Assembly: GCA_052326605.1 (NCBI GenBank)
Contig: JBKQMB010000045.1
Location: 26,325-90,324, forward strand
DNA length: 64,000 bases
Origin: Bog-756 sp052326605
GTDB taxonomy: Bacteria; Actinomycetota; Acidimicrobiia; Acidimicrobiales; RAAP-2
Direction: 5' to 3'
The position numbers were made by a program, and so were the translations under genes. Positions 32,064 through 40,217 of this stretch are shown here, one piece after another. The notes under the pieces were generated by a model, which worked only from the letters and a program-made list of their open reading frames with translations, searched no databases and was not told the DNA's origin. Within the stretch, counting starts at the first letter, position 1; each line of letters starts with the position of its first letter.

Positions 32064-32957
32064 CTAGGAGTTGGCGTGGGCGATGTCGAGGGCGCCCAGT
32101 TGGGCCTCGTCGAGCTCCACGACCGCAGCGGCGCAGTTCTCCTCGAGGTGGGCCACCGACGAGGTCCCGGGTATCGGGAGCATCACCGGCGACCGGTGGA
32201 GCAGCCAGGCCAGGGCAACCTGCGCCGGCGTCGCACCGGTCTGCTTCACGATGTCGTCGACGGGACCGCCCGGGTTGGCCAGCACGCCCGAGGCGATAGG
32301 GAACCAGGGGATGAAGGCCAGGTTCTCGGCCTCGCAGTAGCGGAGCACGTCCTCGGAGGACTTGTTGGTCAGGTTGAATAGGTTCTGCACGCTGACGATC
32401 GGCACGACGGCTCTCGCCGCCTTCACCTCGCCCACCGTCGCCTGGGACAGTCCGACGTGGCGGACCTTGCCTTCGGTGACGAGGTCGGCCAGGAGTCCGA
32501 ACTGCTCCTCGGCCGGGACCTTGGGGTCGATGCGGTGCAGCTGGAAGAGCTCGATCCGCTCCAGTCCGAGGCGGCGGAGGCTCATCTCGCACTGCTGGCG
32601 GAGGTACTCGGGTCGCCCGACGGTCAGCCACACCCCCGGGCCGGACCGGGTGAGGCCGGCCTTGGTGGCGATGACCAGGTCCTCCGGGTAGGGGTGGAGT
32701 GCCTCGCGGATGATGTTCTCGCTGACCTCGGGCCCGTAGGAGTCGGCCGTGTCGACGAGGTCGACACCCAGTTCGACGGCGCGCCGGAGGACCCGGACGC
32801 ACTCGGGCCGGTCGGCCGGCTCGCCCCAGATGCCCGGTCCGGTGATCTGCATCGCCCCGAACCCGAGACGGTGCACCGTGCGATCTCCCAGTTTGAATGT
32901 GCCGCTGGCGTGCACTGGGTGGCGGCTGGGAGCCGCGGCGGTGGTCTGGTCGGACAT
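32064..32957 (-). CDS. aldo/keto reductase
   Basis: 297 residues. The catalytic tetrad is visible: Asp and Tyr in 'LVDTADSYGPEVSE', Lys in 'LVIATKAGLTR', His in 'ELFQLHRIDP'. The C-terminal NADPH-site loop is 'PIPGTSSVAHLEEN'. It reduces carbonyl compounds with NADPH in the cytoplasm; the closest type is the general AKR family (PF00248), substrate unknown. The ribosome site CCAGGAGG precedes the ATG at 32957. Monocistronic; convergent with the MarR operon. Confidence 0.92.
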   Translation of the reverse strand: MSDQTTAAAPSRHPVHASGTFKLGDRTVHRLGFGAMQITGPGIWGEPADRPECVRVLRRAVELGVDLVDTADSYGPEVSENIIREALHPYPEDLVIATKAGLTRSGPGVWLTVGRPEYLRQQCEMSLRRLGLERIELFQLHRIDPKVPAEEQFGLLADLVTEGKVRHVGLSQATVGEVKAARAVVPIVSVQNLFNLTNKSSEDVLRYCEAENLAFIPWFPIASGVLANPGGPVDDIVKQTGATPAQVALAWLLHRSPVMLPIPGTSSVAHLEENCAAAVVELDEAQLGALDIAHANS

Positions 32958-32969
32958 GGGTCCTCCTGG

Positions 32970-33075
32970 GTGGTCGGTCGTCGGTCGGTCGTCGGTCGGT
33001 CAGCCGGTCATCGGACGGTCAGTCGGTCGTCGTGCGTCATCGGTCGGTCATCGGTCATCGGTCGGTTGTCGCTCC
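32970..33075. repeat. low-complexity CGGTC-type repeat array
   Basis: Irregular repetition of GGTCGTCGGTCGGTC-like and GTCATCGGTC-like units fills most of the 286-base gap upstream of the aldo/keto reductase. It is not a regular CRISPR-type array, since there are no unique spacers. Confidence 0.75.
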
Positions 33076-33243
33076 GCCCGCCCACCGCCCGCCCGCTGCT
33101 TGCCGCCCGCCAACCCGCTGCCGTCACGCATCGGACCGCGCCGTCCCACTGACGGCGGCGGTCCCGGCTCGCGGTACACCACTCGTTCTACCCCGATCGG
33201 CGGGGTCCGCACCAACGGCCGCCGTGGCTGCCGGTCCTGCGTC

Positions 33244-34062
33244 TCAGCGTCTGCGGTAGACCGGGGTTCGATCCTCGGCCCGGGCGGCCTTCATCTCGGC
33301 ATAGTCGTCGGAGGCGAAGACCATCGACTGACCCACCGCCTCCTCGTTGATCGAGCGCTGGACTTCCGGGGCACTGAGGTTGAACAGTGTCCGGCGGGCC
33401 ATCTTCACCGTGAACGCCGGGGCGTCGGCGATCCGTTCGGCCATCGCCATGGTCACCGCATCGAGATCGGCCTCGTCGGCCACCAACCGGCTGACCACCC
33501 CGTGGCCGAGCGCCTCTTCGGCCGTCATCACCCTGCCGGTCAGCGCCAGGTCGGCAGCCACGCCGTGACCGGCCATCTGGAAGAGCCGTGCCACCCCGCC
33601 CGAGTCGGGGATGACCCCGTGGGCCACCTCGGGCAGCATCATCCGGGTGCCGACGGCTGCCACCCGGATGTCGCACAGCAGGGCCCGCTCGAAGGCACCG
33701 CCGATCACCCATCCCTTCAACGCGCAGATGATCGGGCACGGCATGGTCAGGAACATCTGGGTGGGCCGGTGGCCCCGTTCGATGAACTCGAGGTCGGAGA
33801 TGTCCTCGGTGCGCACCCCGATCTGCCCGGTGTCCCGTCCCGAGGAGAACGACTTCCCCTCGCCACGCCACACGATGGCCCGAAGCTCGGGCATGTCGTG
33901 GGCCTCGGCCAGGACCTCCCACAGTCGCCGGTCCATCTCGTCGCTCATAGCGTTGTGCTTCTCGGGTCGGTTGTTGGTGATCACCGCGATCGGTCCGTCA
34001 ACGTCGAGGCGGACCAGATTGCGTTCCTCGAGGGTGAGGCTGCTGGCGTGTTGGCTGGTCAT
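33244..34062 (-). CDS. enoyl-CoA hydratase/isomerase family protein
   Basis: 272 residues from an ATG behind AAGGAAG. 'VRLDVDGPIAVITNNRPEKH' opens the crotonase fold; the oxyanion-hole segments are 'FSSGRDTGQIG' near residue 72 and 'ALKGWVIGGAFERALLCDIR' near residue 115; 'LPEVAHGVIPDSGGVARLFQ' holds the position of the catalytic acids (Glu/Asp). It should hydrate or isomerise an acyl-CoA in lipid or xenobiotic degradation. It overlaps the upstream SDR gene (ATGA), which together suggests one beta-oxidation-like route with the divergent acyl-CoA dehydrogenase. Confidence 0.9.
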   Translation of the reverse strand: MTSQHASSLTLEERNLVRLDVDGPIAVITNNRPEKHNAMSDEMDRRLWEVLAEAHDMPELRAIVWRGEGKSFSSGRDTGQIGVRTEDISDLEFIERGHRPTQMFLTMPCPIICALKGWVIGGAFERALLCDIRVAAVGTRMMLPEVAHGVIPDSGGVARLFQMAGHGVAADLALTGRVMTAEEALGHGVVSRLVADEADLDAVTMAMAERIADAPAFTVKMARRTLFNLSAPEVQRSINEEAVGQSMVFASDDYAEMKAARAEDRTPVYRRR

Positions 34063-35042
34063 GAGTCGGCTTCCTTCGATGGGCCCGGACCCGGACCGGG
34101 GCCGGGGCCCGGACCGGGGCCGGGGCCGGGGCCCGGGGCCTGCCCGGCCGGCTGTGGCGGGCCGCTCTCGCCGAACGGCGGGCGGTTCAACTGCTCGCGG
34201 ATGGGGATGAACGGCGGCTGCACGGTGTGCCGCCGCTGCCAGTTGGCTCCGTCGACCACCAACGAGTGACCGCTGATGTAGCTGGCGTACGGCGAGCAGA
34301 GGTACGTGGCCGCCCAGGCCAGCTCCCGGGGGAATCCCACCCGTCCCGCCGGGACCCGCGAGTCCTGGACCTCGTACTTCCCCGGCACGGCGGCGATGGC
34401 AGCCGTCTCGTCCTCGTGGGGCATGAGCCCGGGGACGAGGCCGTTGACCCGGATGCCGTAGGGGCCCCATTCGACGGCCAGCGTCTCGGTCAGGTTCTTC
34501 ACGCCGGCCTTGGCCGCAGCGGAGTGGGCGAACCCCGGGCCACCGGTCCATGCGTAGGAGGCGCCCACGTTGACGATGGCTCCGTCCCGTCGGGCCGGGA
34601 TGAGCCGGCGGGCGAGGTCCCGACAGCACAGGAACGTGCCGTTCAGGACGATGTCCACCACCGTGCGCCAGGCGTTCGGGCTCATGTCCTCGGCGGGCAC
34701 GGGAAAGTTGCCCGCCGCGTTGTTGACCAGCACGTCGATGGGGCCGAGCCGCGCCTCCACGTCATCGAAGGCGGATGCGATGGAGTCGGCGTCCCGGATG
34801 TCGCACCCGGCGGCCAGGGCCGTCCCGCCTGCCGCTTCGACGGCGGCGACTCCGGCGGCCCGGTGGTGCTCGTCGCGGCTGAGGATCCCGACCGACGCAC
34901 CGAGGCGGCCGAACTCGGTGGCGATGGCCTTTCCCAGTCCGGTGCCGCCGCCGGTGACGATCACCACCCGGTCCTCGTAGGTGCCCGGGGCCAAGGCGGA
35001 TGCACCGAGCGGCGGGGGCGGTCGAAGGCCGGGCGGGGTCAT
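34059..35042 (-). CDS. SDR oxidoreductase (2,4-dienoyl-CoA reductase-like) with Gly-Pro tail
   Basis: 327 residues. 'VVIVTGGGTGLGKAIATEFG' is the NAD(P) motif TGxxxGxG, 'VLVNNAAGNFPVPAEDMSPN' follows, and Ser-Tyr-Lys are placed by 'VNVGASYAWTGGPGFAHSAA' and 'AKAGVKNLTETLAVEWGPYG'. The NNAAGNF version and Ala/Gly-rich catalytic region resemble peroxisomal-type 2,4-dienoyl-CoA reductases. The last 30 residues are a run of Gly-Pro dipeptides encoded by a GGGGCC-type DNA repeat (34081..34140), an uncommon appendix of no known role. It is coupled to the enoyl-CoA hydratase gene. Confidence 0.88.
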   Translation of the reverse strand: MTPPGLRPPPPLGASALAPGTYEDRVVIVTGGGTGLGKAIATEFGRLGASVGILSRDEHHRAAGVAAVEAAGGTALAAGCDIRDADSIASAFDDVEARLGPIDVLVNNAAGNFPVPAEDMSPNAWRTVVDIVLNGTFLCCRDLARRLIPARRDGAIVNVGASYAWTGGPGFAHSAAAKAGVKNLTETLAVEWGPYGIRVNGLVPGLMPHEDETAAIAAVPGKYEVQDSRVPAGRVGFPRELAWAATYLCSPYASYISGHSLVVDGANWQRRHTVQPPFIPIREQLNRPPFGESGPPQPAGQAPGPGPGPGPGPGPGPGPGPSKEADS

Positions 35043-35081
35043 TGCGCGAGATACTAGGCGGGAGGAGTCTCCGCGGCCTCC

Positions 35082-35125
35082 GGTCGCCACCCGTTCGCCA
35101 CCCGGTCGCCACCCGGTCGCCACCC
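35082..35125 (+). repeat. 11-base tandem repeat, four copies
   Basis: GGTCGCCACCC (second copy GTTCGCCACCC) lies in the divergent promoter region between the SDR and acyl-CoA dehydrogenase genes, about 75 bases from the latter's start. Confidence 0.8.
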
Positions 35126-35198
35126 GTCCGGCCATCCCCCCGTAGCCTGCAAGCTGCCCGCCGGGCGCCCTCACGCACCTCGGGTAGCCTCGTCGACA

Positions 35199-36380
35199 GT
35201 GGACTTCGACCTCTCGCCCGAACTCGCCGCCCTGCAGGAAAGCGTCCGCCGCCTGGCCCGGGACAAGGTCAAGCCGCGGGCCAGGGAGATCGACTCCACG
35301 GGTGAGTACCCCACGGACATCTACGATGCGTTCCGCCGCGCCGACCTGCTGGGCTTGTGCCTGCCCGTCGAGCTCGGCGGTTCGGGTGCGGGGATCCTGG
35401 GGCTGACCATCGCCGTCGAGGAGGTGGCCAAGTACTCGAGCTCGGCTGCCCTGATGCTCCTGCTCACGCGCCTTCCCACCGGTCCCATCCTGATCGCCGG
35501 CAACGACGACCAGAGGCAGCGCTACCTCCCCGGCATCGCCAGAGGCGAGCTGAGGGCCGGGTTCGGGCTCTCCGAGCCCCAGGCGGGCAGCGACGTGGCC
35601 GGCATGCGGACCAAGGCGGTGCCCGACACGGACAGCGGCGCCGCGGGCGGCTGGGTCCTGTCCGGAACCAAGTGCTGGATGTCGGGTGTCCGCGAGGCCG
35701 ACTGGTACACGGTCTTCGCCAAGACAGGTGACCCGTCCTCCCGGGCCCACGACTCGATCACCGCCTTCATCGTGGAGCGGGGGTGGGAGGGCGTGTCGGT
35801 CGGGCGCATCGACCACAAGATGGGCGTCCGGGGTGTGGACACCGGCGAGCTCCTCCTCGAAGACGTCCACGTCCCTGCCGAGAACGTGATCGGCGAGGTC
35901 GGCGGCTTCCGATTGGCCATGCTCGGGCTCAACGCCATGCGGCCCATCGTGGCGGCGCGGGGCGTCGGCCTGGCCGAAGGGGCGCTCATGTATGCCACCG
36001 AGTACGTGAAGGGGCGCGAGGCGTTCGGAAAGACCATCGCCGACTTCCAGGGCATCCAGTGGGAGATCGCCAAGGTCGCCGTCGACATCGAGGCGGCCCG
36101 CCTGCTGACATACCGGTCCGCCTGGCTGGCCGACCAGGGCAAGTTCACCAAGGAGTACGTGCCCTTCCTCTCGATGGCCAAGTACTACGCCACCGAGCTG
36201 GCGGTGCGGGCCTCCGGCCTTGCCGTCCAATTGCTGGGGGCGGCCGGGTACATGGAGGATCACCCGACCGAGCTCTGGTACCGGGACGCCCGGCAGTTGA
36301 CCATCGTGGAGGGGACCTCCCAGGTGCAGTTGGGCCTCATCGCCCGGGGCGTGCTCGGCCACGACCTGTGGTGGGACTGA
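35199..36380 (+). CDS. acyl-CoA dehydrogenase
   Basis: 393 residues, normal length. 'AGFGLSEPQAGSDVAGMRTK' is the FAD/substrate motif, 'KCWMSGVREADWYTVFAKTG' follows, and 'REAFGKTIADFQGIQWEIAK' and 'EGTSQVQLGLIARGVLG' complete the C-terminal helical domain; the Glu of 'VEGTSQ' is the likely catalytic base. It introduces the alpha-beta double bond into an acyl-CoA and passes electrons to ETF. The GTG start lies about ten bases after TAGCCT, a likely -10, so the message may be leaderless. Divergent from the SDR and hydratase genes. Confidence 0.94.
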   Translation: MDFDLSPELAALQESVRRLARDKVKPRAREIDSTGEYPTDIYDAFRRADLLGLCLPVELGGSGAGILGLTIAVEEVAKYSSSAALMLLLTRLPTGPILIAGNDDQRQRYLPGIARGELRAGFGLSEPQAGSDVAGMRTKAVPDTDSGAAGGWVLSGTKCWMSGVREADWYTVFAKTGDPSSRAHDSITAFIVERGWEGVSVGRIDHKMGVRGVDTGELLLEDVHVPAENVIGEVGGFRLAMLGLNAMRPIVAARGVGLAEGALMYATEYVKGREAFGKTIADFQGIQWEIAKVAVDIEAARLLTYRSAWLADQGKFTKEYVPFLSMAKYYATELAVRASGLAVQLLGAAGYMEDHPTELWYRDARQLTIVEGTSQVQLGLIARGVLGHDLWWD

Positions 36381-36382
36381 CT

Positions 36383-37534
36383 GTGGTGGGACCGGAAGCG
36401 GGCGCGGGCGCGGGCGCGGGCGGCGGCGGGGCAGCCGGCTCCTCCTCGCCGGATCTGCCCTCCTTCGACTCCCTGGGCGCGTGGCCCGGTGTGCTGACCG
36501 GGATTCTGGCCGGCACCTCGCTGACCGCCGGGCAGGCCGAGGTGGTCCTGGGCCAGGTGCTCGCCGGCCACGCCGCCCCTTCCCAGATCGCAGCTCTGGC
36601 CGTCGCCCTGCGGGCCAAGGGTGAGTCGGTCGACGAGATGACCGGCTTCGTCCGGGCCATGGCGGCCCACGCCGTCCCCCTCGGGCTTCCGGACGGCACC
36701 GACGTCATCGACACCTGTGGGACCGGCGGCGACCGGCTGCGCAGCATCAACGTGTCGACCATCGCCGCGCTGGTGGTGGCGGCCACCGGTGCCAAGGTGT
36801 GCAAGCACGGGGGTCGGGCCTCCTCCTCCGCGGTGGGGGCGGCCGACGTGCTCGAGGCGCTCGGCGTGGTGGCCGACCTCGGCCCGAACGGCGTCGCCCG
36901 GTGCATCGACGAGGTGGGCATGGGGTTCTGCTTCGCACCCCGCTTCCACCCGGCCATGCGGTACGCCGCACCGGTCCGCAGGGAGCTCGGGATCCCCACG
37001 GTGTTCAACTACCTGGGGCCGCTGGCCAATCCCGGCCGCGCCCGGTACCAGGTGGTGGGCGTGAGCAACCCGGCCATGGCCGACAAGATGCTGGGCGTCC
37101 TGGCCGCCAACGGCGCCCGGCGGGCCATGATCGTGTACGGAGACGACGGCCTCGACGAACTGAGCACCACCGGACCCTCCACGGTCCACGAGCTCGTCGC
37201 CGCTGCGGACGGTCGGTACGAGACCTCGCAGTACCGGGTCGATCCCGCCGACCTGGGGTTCGCTCCTGCGGCCATCGAGGACCTCCGGGGCGGCGACGCC
37301 GATTTCAATGCCGAGGCCATCCGACGGGTGATCGCCGGCGACGCCTCGCCCCATCGCGACATCGCCGTGCTCAACGCCGCGGCGGCCCTCACGGTGATCG
37401 GCCGGTCGGCGGACCTGGCCTCGGGAGTGTCGCTGGCCAGTGCCGTGATCGACGACGGTCGCGCCGCCCGGGTGCTCGATGCGCTGGTGCGGGTGTCCCA
37501 GGAGGCCTCCGCTGACGATCTGACTGGCGACTGA
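36383..37534 (+). CDS. trpD: anthranilate phosphoribosyltransferase
   Basis: 383 residues. It joins anthranilate to PRPP, the second committed step of tryptophan synthesis. 'DVIDTCGTGGDRLRSINVST' is the PRPP glycine motif, 'KHGGRASSSAVGAADVLEAL' the anthranilate-side motif, and 'GIPTVFNYLGPLANP' the conserved core. The N-terminus has a Gly/Ala-rich run from a GCGGGC repeat and makes the protein about 40 residues longer than usual; a start within or after it is possible, since the GTG at 36383, two bases after the previous stop, has no ribosome site. No other trp gene is nearby. Confidence 0.92.
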   Translation: MVGPEAGAGAGAGGGGAAGSSSPDLPSFDSLGAWPGVLTGILAGTSLTAGQAEVVLGQVLAGHAAPSQIAALAVALRAKGESVDEMTGFVRAMAAHAVPLGLPDGTDVIDTCGTGGDRLRSINVSTIAALVVAATGAKVCKHGGRASSSAVGAADVLEALGVVADLGPNGVARCIDEVGMGFCFAPRFHPAMRYAAPVRRELGIPTVFNYLGPLANPGRARYQVVGVSNPAMADKMLGVLAANGARRAMIVYGDDGLDELSTTGPSTVHELVAAADGRYETSQYRVDPADLGFAPAAIEDLRGGDADFNAEAIRRVIAGDASPHRDIAVLNAAAALTVIGRSADLASGVSLASAVIDDGRAARVLDALVRVSQEASADDLTGD

Positions 37535-37566
37535 ACCGCCGCCCGATCCGGTGGGGCCCCGGGCCG

Positions 37567-39081
37567 TCAGGCCGCGGAGCCGACCCTGACTGTCGCTGGC
37601 GGCAGGTCGGGCTCGTCCTCGGGACCGGTGGTCGACCGGGCAGCGGCCGGGGAGCGGTACAGACCGGCCAGCTTGGGGATCCGGACGGCCGGCATCGACA
37701 TCCCCAGGTGCGATTCGACTTCGAGGATGCGGACGCGATCGGCATTGGACCGGAGCCACTGGGCGACGATGATGCGTTCGTCGTCATGGCCGTCCCTGGT
37801 CATGGTCATGGCCGGGTCCATGGCCGCCTCCGAGCCGAACATGACTCCGCTCTCTGCCAGCAGGCCCCCGTCGAGCTCGACGGTTCCCTCGCCGTCGATG
37901 AACAGCACCACCCGCCCGGCGCGCCGCAGTGACTCCACCCGGCGGTGCCTTCCCAACAGGTGCCGTAGCCGCTCGGCCTCGTCCCGGACCGATGCCGCCT
38001 CTTCGTACCGCTGCTGGCCGGAGAGGAAGGTCAACTCGCCGGCCAGCGGTGTCAGGAGCTCGACGGGGTCTCCGTCGAGCTCGTCCGACGTCCACTTCCG
38101 ACGCCTCCCGTACCTGCTCTCGGAGCGCCGGACGGCCTCCTTGCCGGGTACCCGCACCGCCGCACCCGGGTTCTTTCGCCGCACCTTCCCCTGCTGGTTG
38201 AACGGCGGCGACCAGGCCCGGATCAGGCGCCCTTCGATCACCGCGGCCGTCAACGGGCCGGGACAGACCCGGTGGTGGACGGCGTGGAGATGGCGGAGCA
38301 GCCGGCCGACCTTCGGGCGGGTGTCCCCCGTGAAGTACGAGCGCACACGGGCCTGCAGATCTGTTGCCTTGCCCACGTAGAGCACGTGGCCGGCCGCGTC
38401 CGTGAACCAGTACACGCCGGCGCGGTGGGGGAGCCGGGTGGTGAGGCGGAGCTTGGCCGCCTGAGGATGGCCGACCAACCGGGGGAGGTCGAGCAGCTCC
38501 TCGAGCCCGAGGATGCCGAATGAGCCGGCCCGCTCGAGCAGGGCGTGGAGCAGGTCCCCGGTGGCCAGCACGTCGGTCAGCGCCCGGTGCGACGGTTGGT
38601 GGGGGAGCCGGAGGGTGGCCGCCAGTGTGCCCAGCTTGCAGTTGGGGACCATGTCGCGCACCAGGCGGCGCGACATGGCCAGGGTGTCCACGGTGACGTT
38701 GGCCAGGCGCTCCCGGCCCGTCGACACCAGGGCGTGGTTGAGGAAGGAGAGGTCGAAGCGGATGTTGTGGCCCACCAGGACGGCTCCACCCACGAACTCC
38801 AGAAAGGACGGGAGCATCTCCCCGCTGCGTGGCGCATCGGCCACCATCTCGTCGCTGATGCCGGTCAGCGCCGTGATGAACGGCGGGATCCGCTCGTCCG
38901 ACCGGACGAACGTCTGGTAGGTGCCCAGTATCTCTCCGCCCCGGTACCGGGCGGCAGCGACCTCGGTGAGGGACGACGTGGCCGGAGAGCCCCCGGTGGT
39001 CTCGACGTCGAGGACCACGAACGTGACCTGGCTGAGCGGGGTGCCCAGGTCGTCGAACGATCGTTGCAAGGCGATCTCCAT
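37567..39081 (-). CDS. DnaQ-type exonuclease fused to a GIY-YIG/UvrC-like nuclease
   Basis: 504 residues. Residues 20-185 form a DEDD 3'-5' exonuclease: D25/E27 in 'FVVLDVETTGG', 'LVGHNIRFDLSFL', and 'SHRALTDVLATGDLL' with HxAxxD. Residues about 215-300 are a GIY-YIG domain ('RAGVYWFTDAAGHVLYVGKA' and 'TDLQARVRSYFTGDTRPKVG'), followed by a UVR-type helix pair ('QQRYEEAASVRDEAERLRHL'). The fusion is known in actinobacteria (related to Cho/UvrC) and should act in DNA repair. A LexA-type box lies 14 bases upstream of the ATG, indicating SOS induction. Confidence 0.92.
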   Translation of the reverse strand: MEIALQRSFDDLGTPLSQVTFVVLDVETTGGSPATSSLTEVAAARYRGGEILGTYQTFVRSDERIPPFITALTGISDEMVADAPRSGEMLPSFLEFVGGAVLVGHNIRFDLSFLNHALVSTGRERLANVTVDTLAMSRRLVRDMVPNCKLGTLAATLRLPHQPSHRALTDVLATGDLLHALLERAGSFGILGLEELLDLPRLVGHPQAAKLRLTTRLPHRAGVYWFTDAAGHVLYVGKATDLQARVRSYFTGDTRPKVGRLLRHLHAVHHRVCPGPLTAAVIEGRLIRAWSPPFNQQGKVRRKNPGAAVRVPGKEAVRRSESRYGRRRKWTSDELDGDPVELLTPLAGELTFLSGQQRYEEAASVRDEAERLRHLLGRHRRVESLRRAGRVVLFIDGEGTVELDGGLLAESGVMFGSEAAMDPAMTMTRDGHDDERIIVAQWLRSNADRVRILEVESHLGMSMPAVRIPKLAGLYRSPAAARSTTGPEDEPDLPPATVRVGSAA

Positions 39082-39094
39082 GGGGACACTCTAG

Positions 39095-39108
39095 CGAACA
39101 TGTGTTTG
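39095..39108 (-). promoter_or_regulatory. LexA-type SOS box
   Basis: CGAACATGTGTTTG matches the actinobacterial SOS box CGAACnnnnGTTCG with one mismatch. It sits just upstream of TAGAGT, a possible -10 for the repair nuclease gene on the minus strand, so LexA bound here would block transcription. Confidence 0.65.
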
Positions 39109-39154
39109 CCCGCCAGGGAGGGGCGGTCGTGTCGGTGCGGCTACCGTAGGGGAG

Positions 39155-39433
39155 GTGACCACCGACTCATCGACTGCGCCCACGGAGACAGCGCCGACTG
39201 CGCAGCCCACCCCTGTTACCCGCTACCGCTGTGCCGCCTGCGGGAACATCACGCGCTTCAACGTGGTGACCAGCCGCCGCACCAGGGCATTTCACCACTT
39301 CTCGGTGGGGGGCAATCTCACCGTGGAGGACGAGGAGGTGCTCGACGAATCCGTGGAGGAGGTGTCGTGCCGGTGGTGTGGCAATGGCAACGCAGTCGAG
39401 GTGATCGGGGACGGGGCTCCGGAGGCGGGGTAG
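39155..39433 (+). CDS. small zinc-ribbon protein, conserved in actinobacteria
   Basis: 92 residues. After a Thr/Pro-rich start, 'TRYRCAACGNITRFNVVTSR' has the first CxxC and 'EVSCRWCGNG' the second, together binding one zinc; the region between ('AFHHFSVGGNLTVEDEEVL') is strongly conserved in the family as remembered. Function unknown. The GTG follows TACCGT by about 12 bases, suggesting a leaderless promoter. It is divergent from the SOS-controlled nuclease gene. Confidence 0.72.
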   Translation: MTTDSSTAPTETAPTAQPTPVTRYRCAACGNITRFNVVTSRRTRAFHHFSVGGNLTVEDEEVLDESVEEVSCRWCGNGNAVEVIGDGAPEAG

Positions 39434-39464
39434 TCGGAACGGCAGCTCGGAGGCAGCGCCACCG

Positions 39465-40013
39465 ATGAACACCGATGGGCACCACCCCCGGCTCGACCCG
39501 ACGTACGACCGCCCACCGGCCCCCGGTGGGCCGCTTTCCGACCCTGCATACGTGGCGGGGTTGCGGCCCATTCCCTCAGGATCTACCGCCGACCAACCAT
39601 CCTGGCCGGCGTCCGACCTCAAGGGCATCCGGCCGGACGGGAGCAGCATCGAGATTCGGATCGCCGATGCCGGACGTCGGATCCTCCTCGTCTTCCTCAG
39701 CACGCAGTGCGACGGCTGCGATGAGTACTGGCGAGGACTCGGGAGCCCCGATGGAACCGCGTTGCCCGGCTCGGTCTCGGCAGTGGTTGTCACCAGGGGA
39801 CCCGCCGTGCTTTCCGCCGCCGAGGTGGAAGCGGCCTCCGGCCGGCTGGGCAGTGTGCCAGTGGTCATGACGGACGCAGCCTGGTCCGACTACCGGGTGA
39901 CGGGGTACCCGTTCTTGGTCCTGGTCGATCCGGAGACCCGCACGGTCATCGGCGAGACCGTCGGGTTCGGTTGGTCCGATGTCCATGCGATGATCCGGGC
40001 GGCAGACTCCTGA
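39465..40013 (+). CDS. thioredoxin-fold protein
   Basis: 182 residues. The central part 'ILLVFLSTQCDGCDEYWRGL' has a CxxC after a beta strand as in thioredoxin/TlpA proteins, and 'VTGYPFLVLVDPETRTVIGE' contains the cis-Pro loop. No signal peptide or membrane helix is obvious, so it is probably cytoplasmic or cell-associated. It follows the zinc-ribbon gene by 31 bases and may be co-transcribed. Redox partner unknown. Confidence 0.65.
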   Translation: MNTDGHHPRLDPTYDRPPAPGGPLSDPAYVAGLRPIPSGSTADQPSWPASDLKGIRPDGSSIEIRIADAGRRILLVFLSTQCDGCDEYWRGLGSPDGTALPGSVSAVVVTRGPAVLSAAEVEAASGRLGSVPVVMTDAAWSDYRVTGYPFLVLVDPETRTVIGETVGFGWSDVHAMIRAADS

Positions 40014-40217
40014 GCCTGCCCACTCCGGAGCGAGCCGACTGTACTCGCCGAGCCGGTTCTTGCCGTCTGCACGCGGCCGTGCAACATTGTGTTCACTGAA
40101 CCCTCACTCGGCCCGGTGCCCTTGGGGGATGGAGGGTTCATCCGTCCGGTCAGACCCGTGACGTCCGACAAGGCCTCGGTGAGGGTTGCCTCGCGATGTG
40201 GTACCGACCGAGGATCG

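Noticed and set aside
31453..33075. CRISPR-like array
   Set aside because: Units are contiguous 12-base or irregular repeats without spacers, and no cas gene is present.
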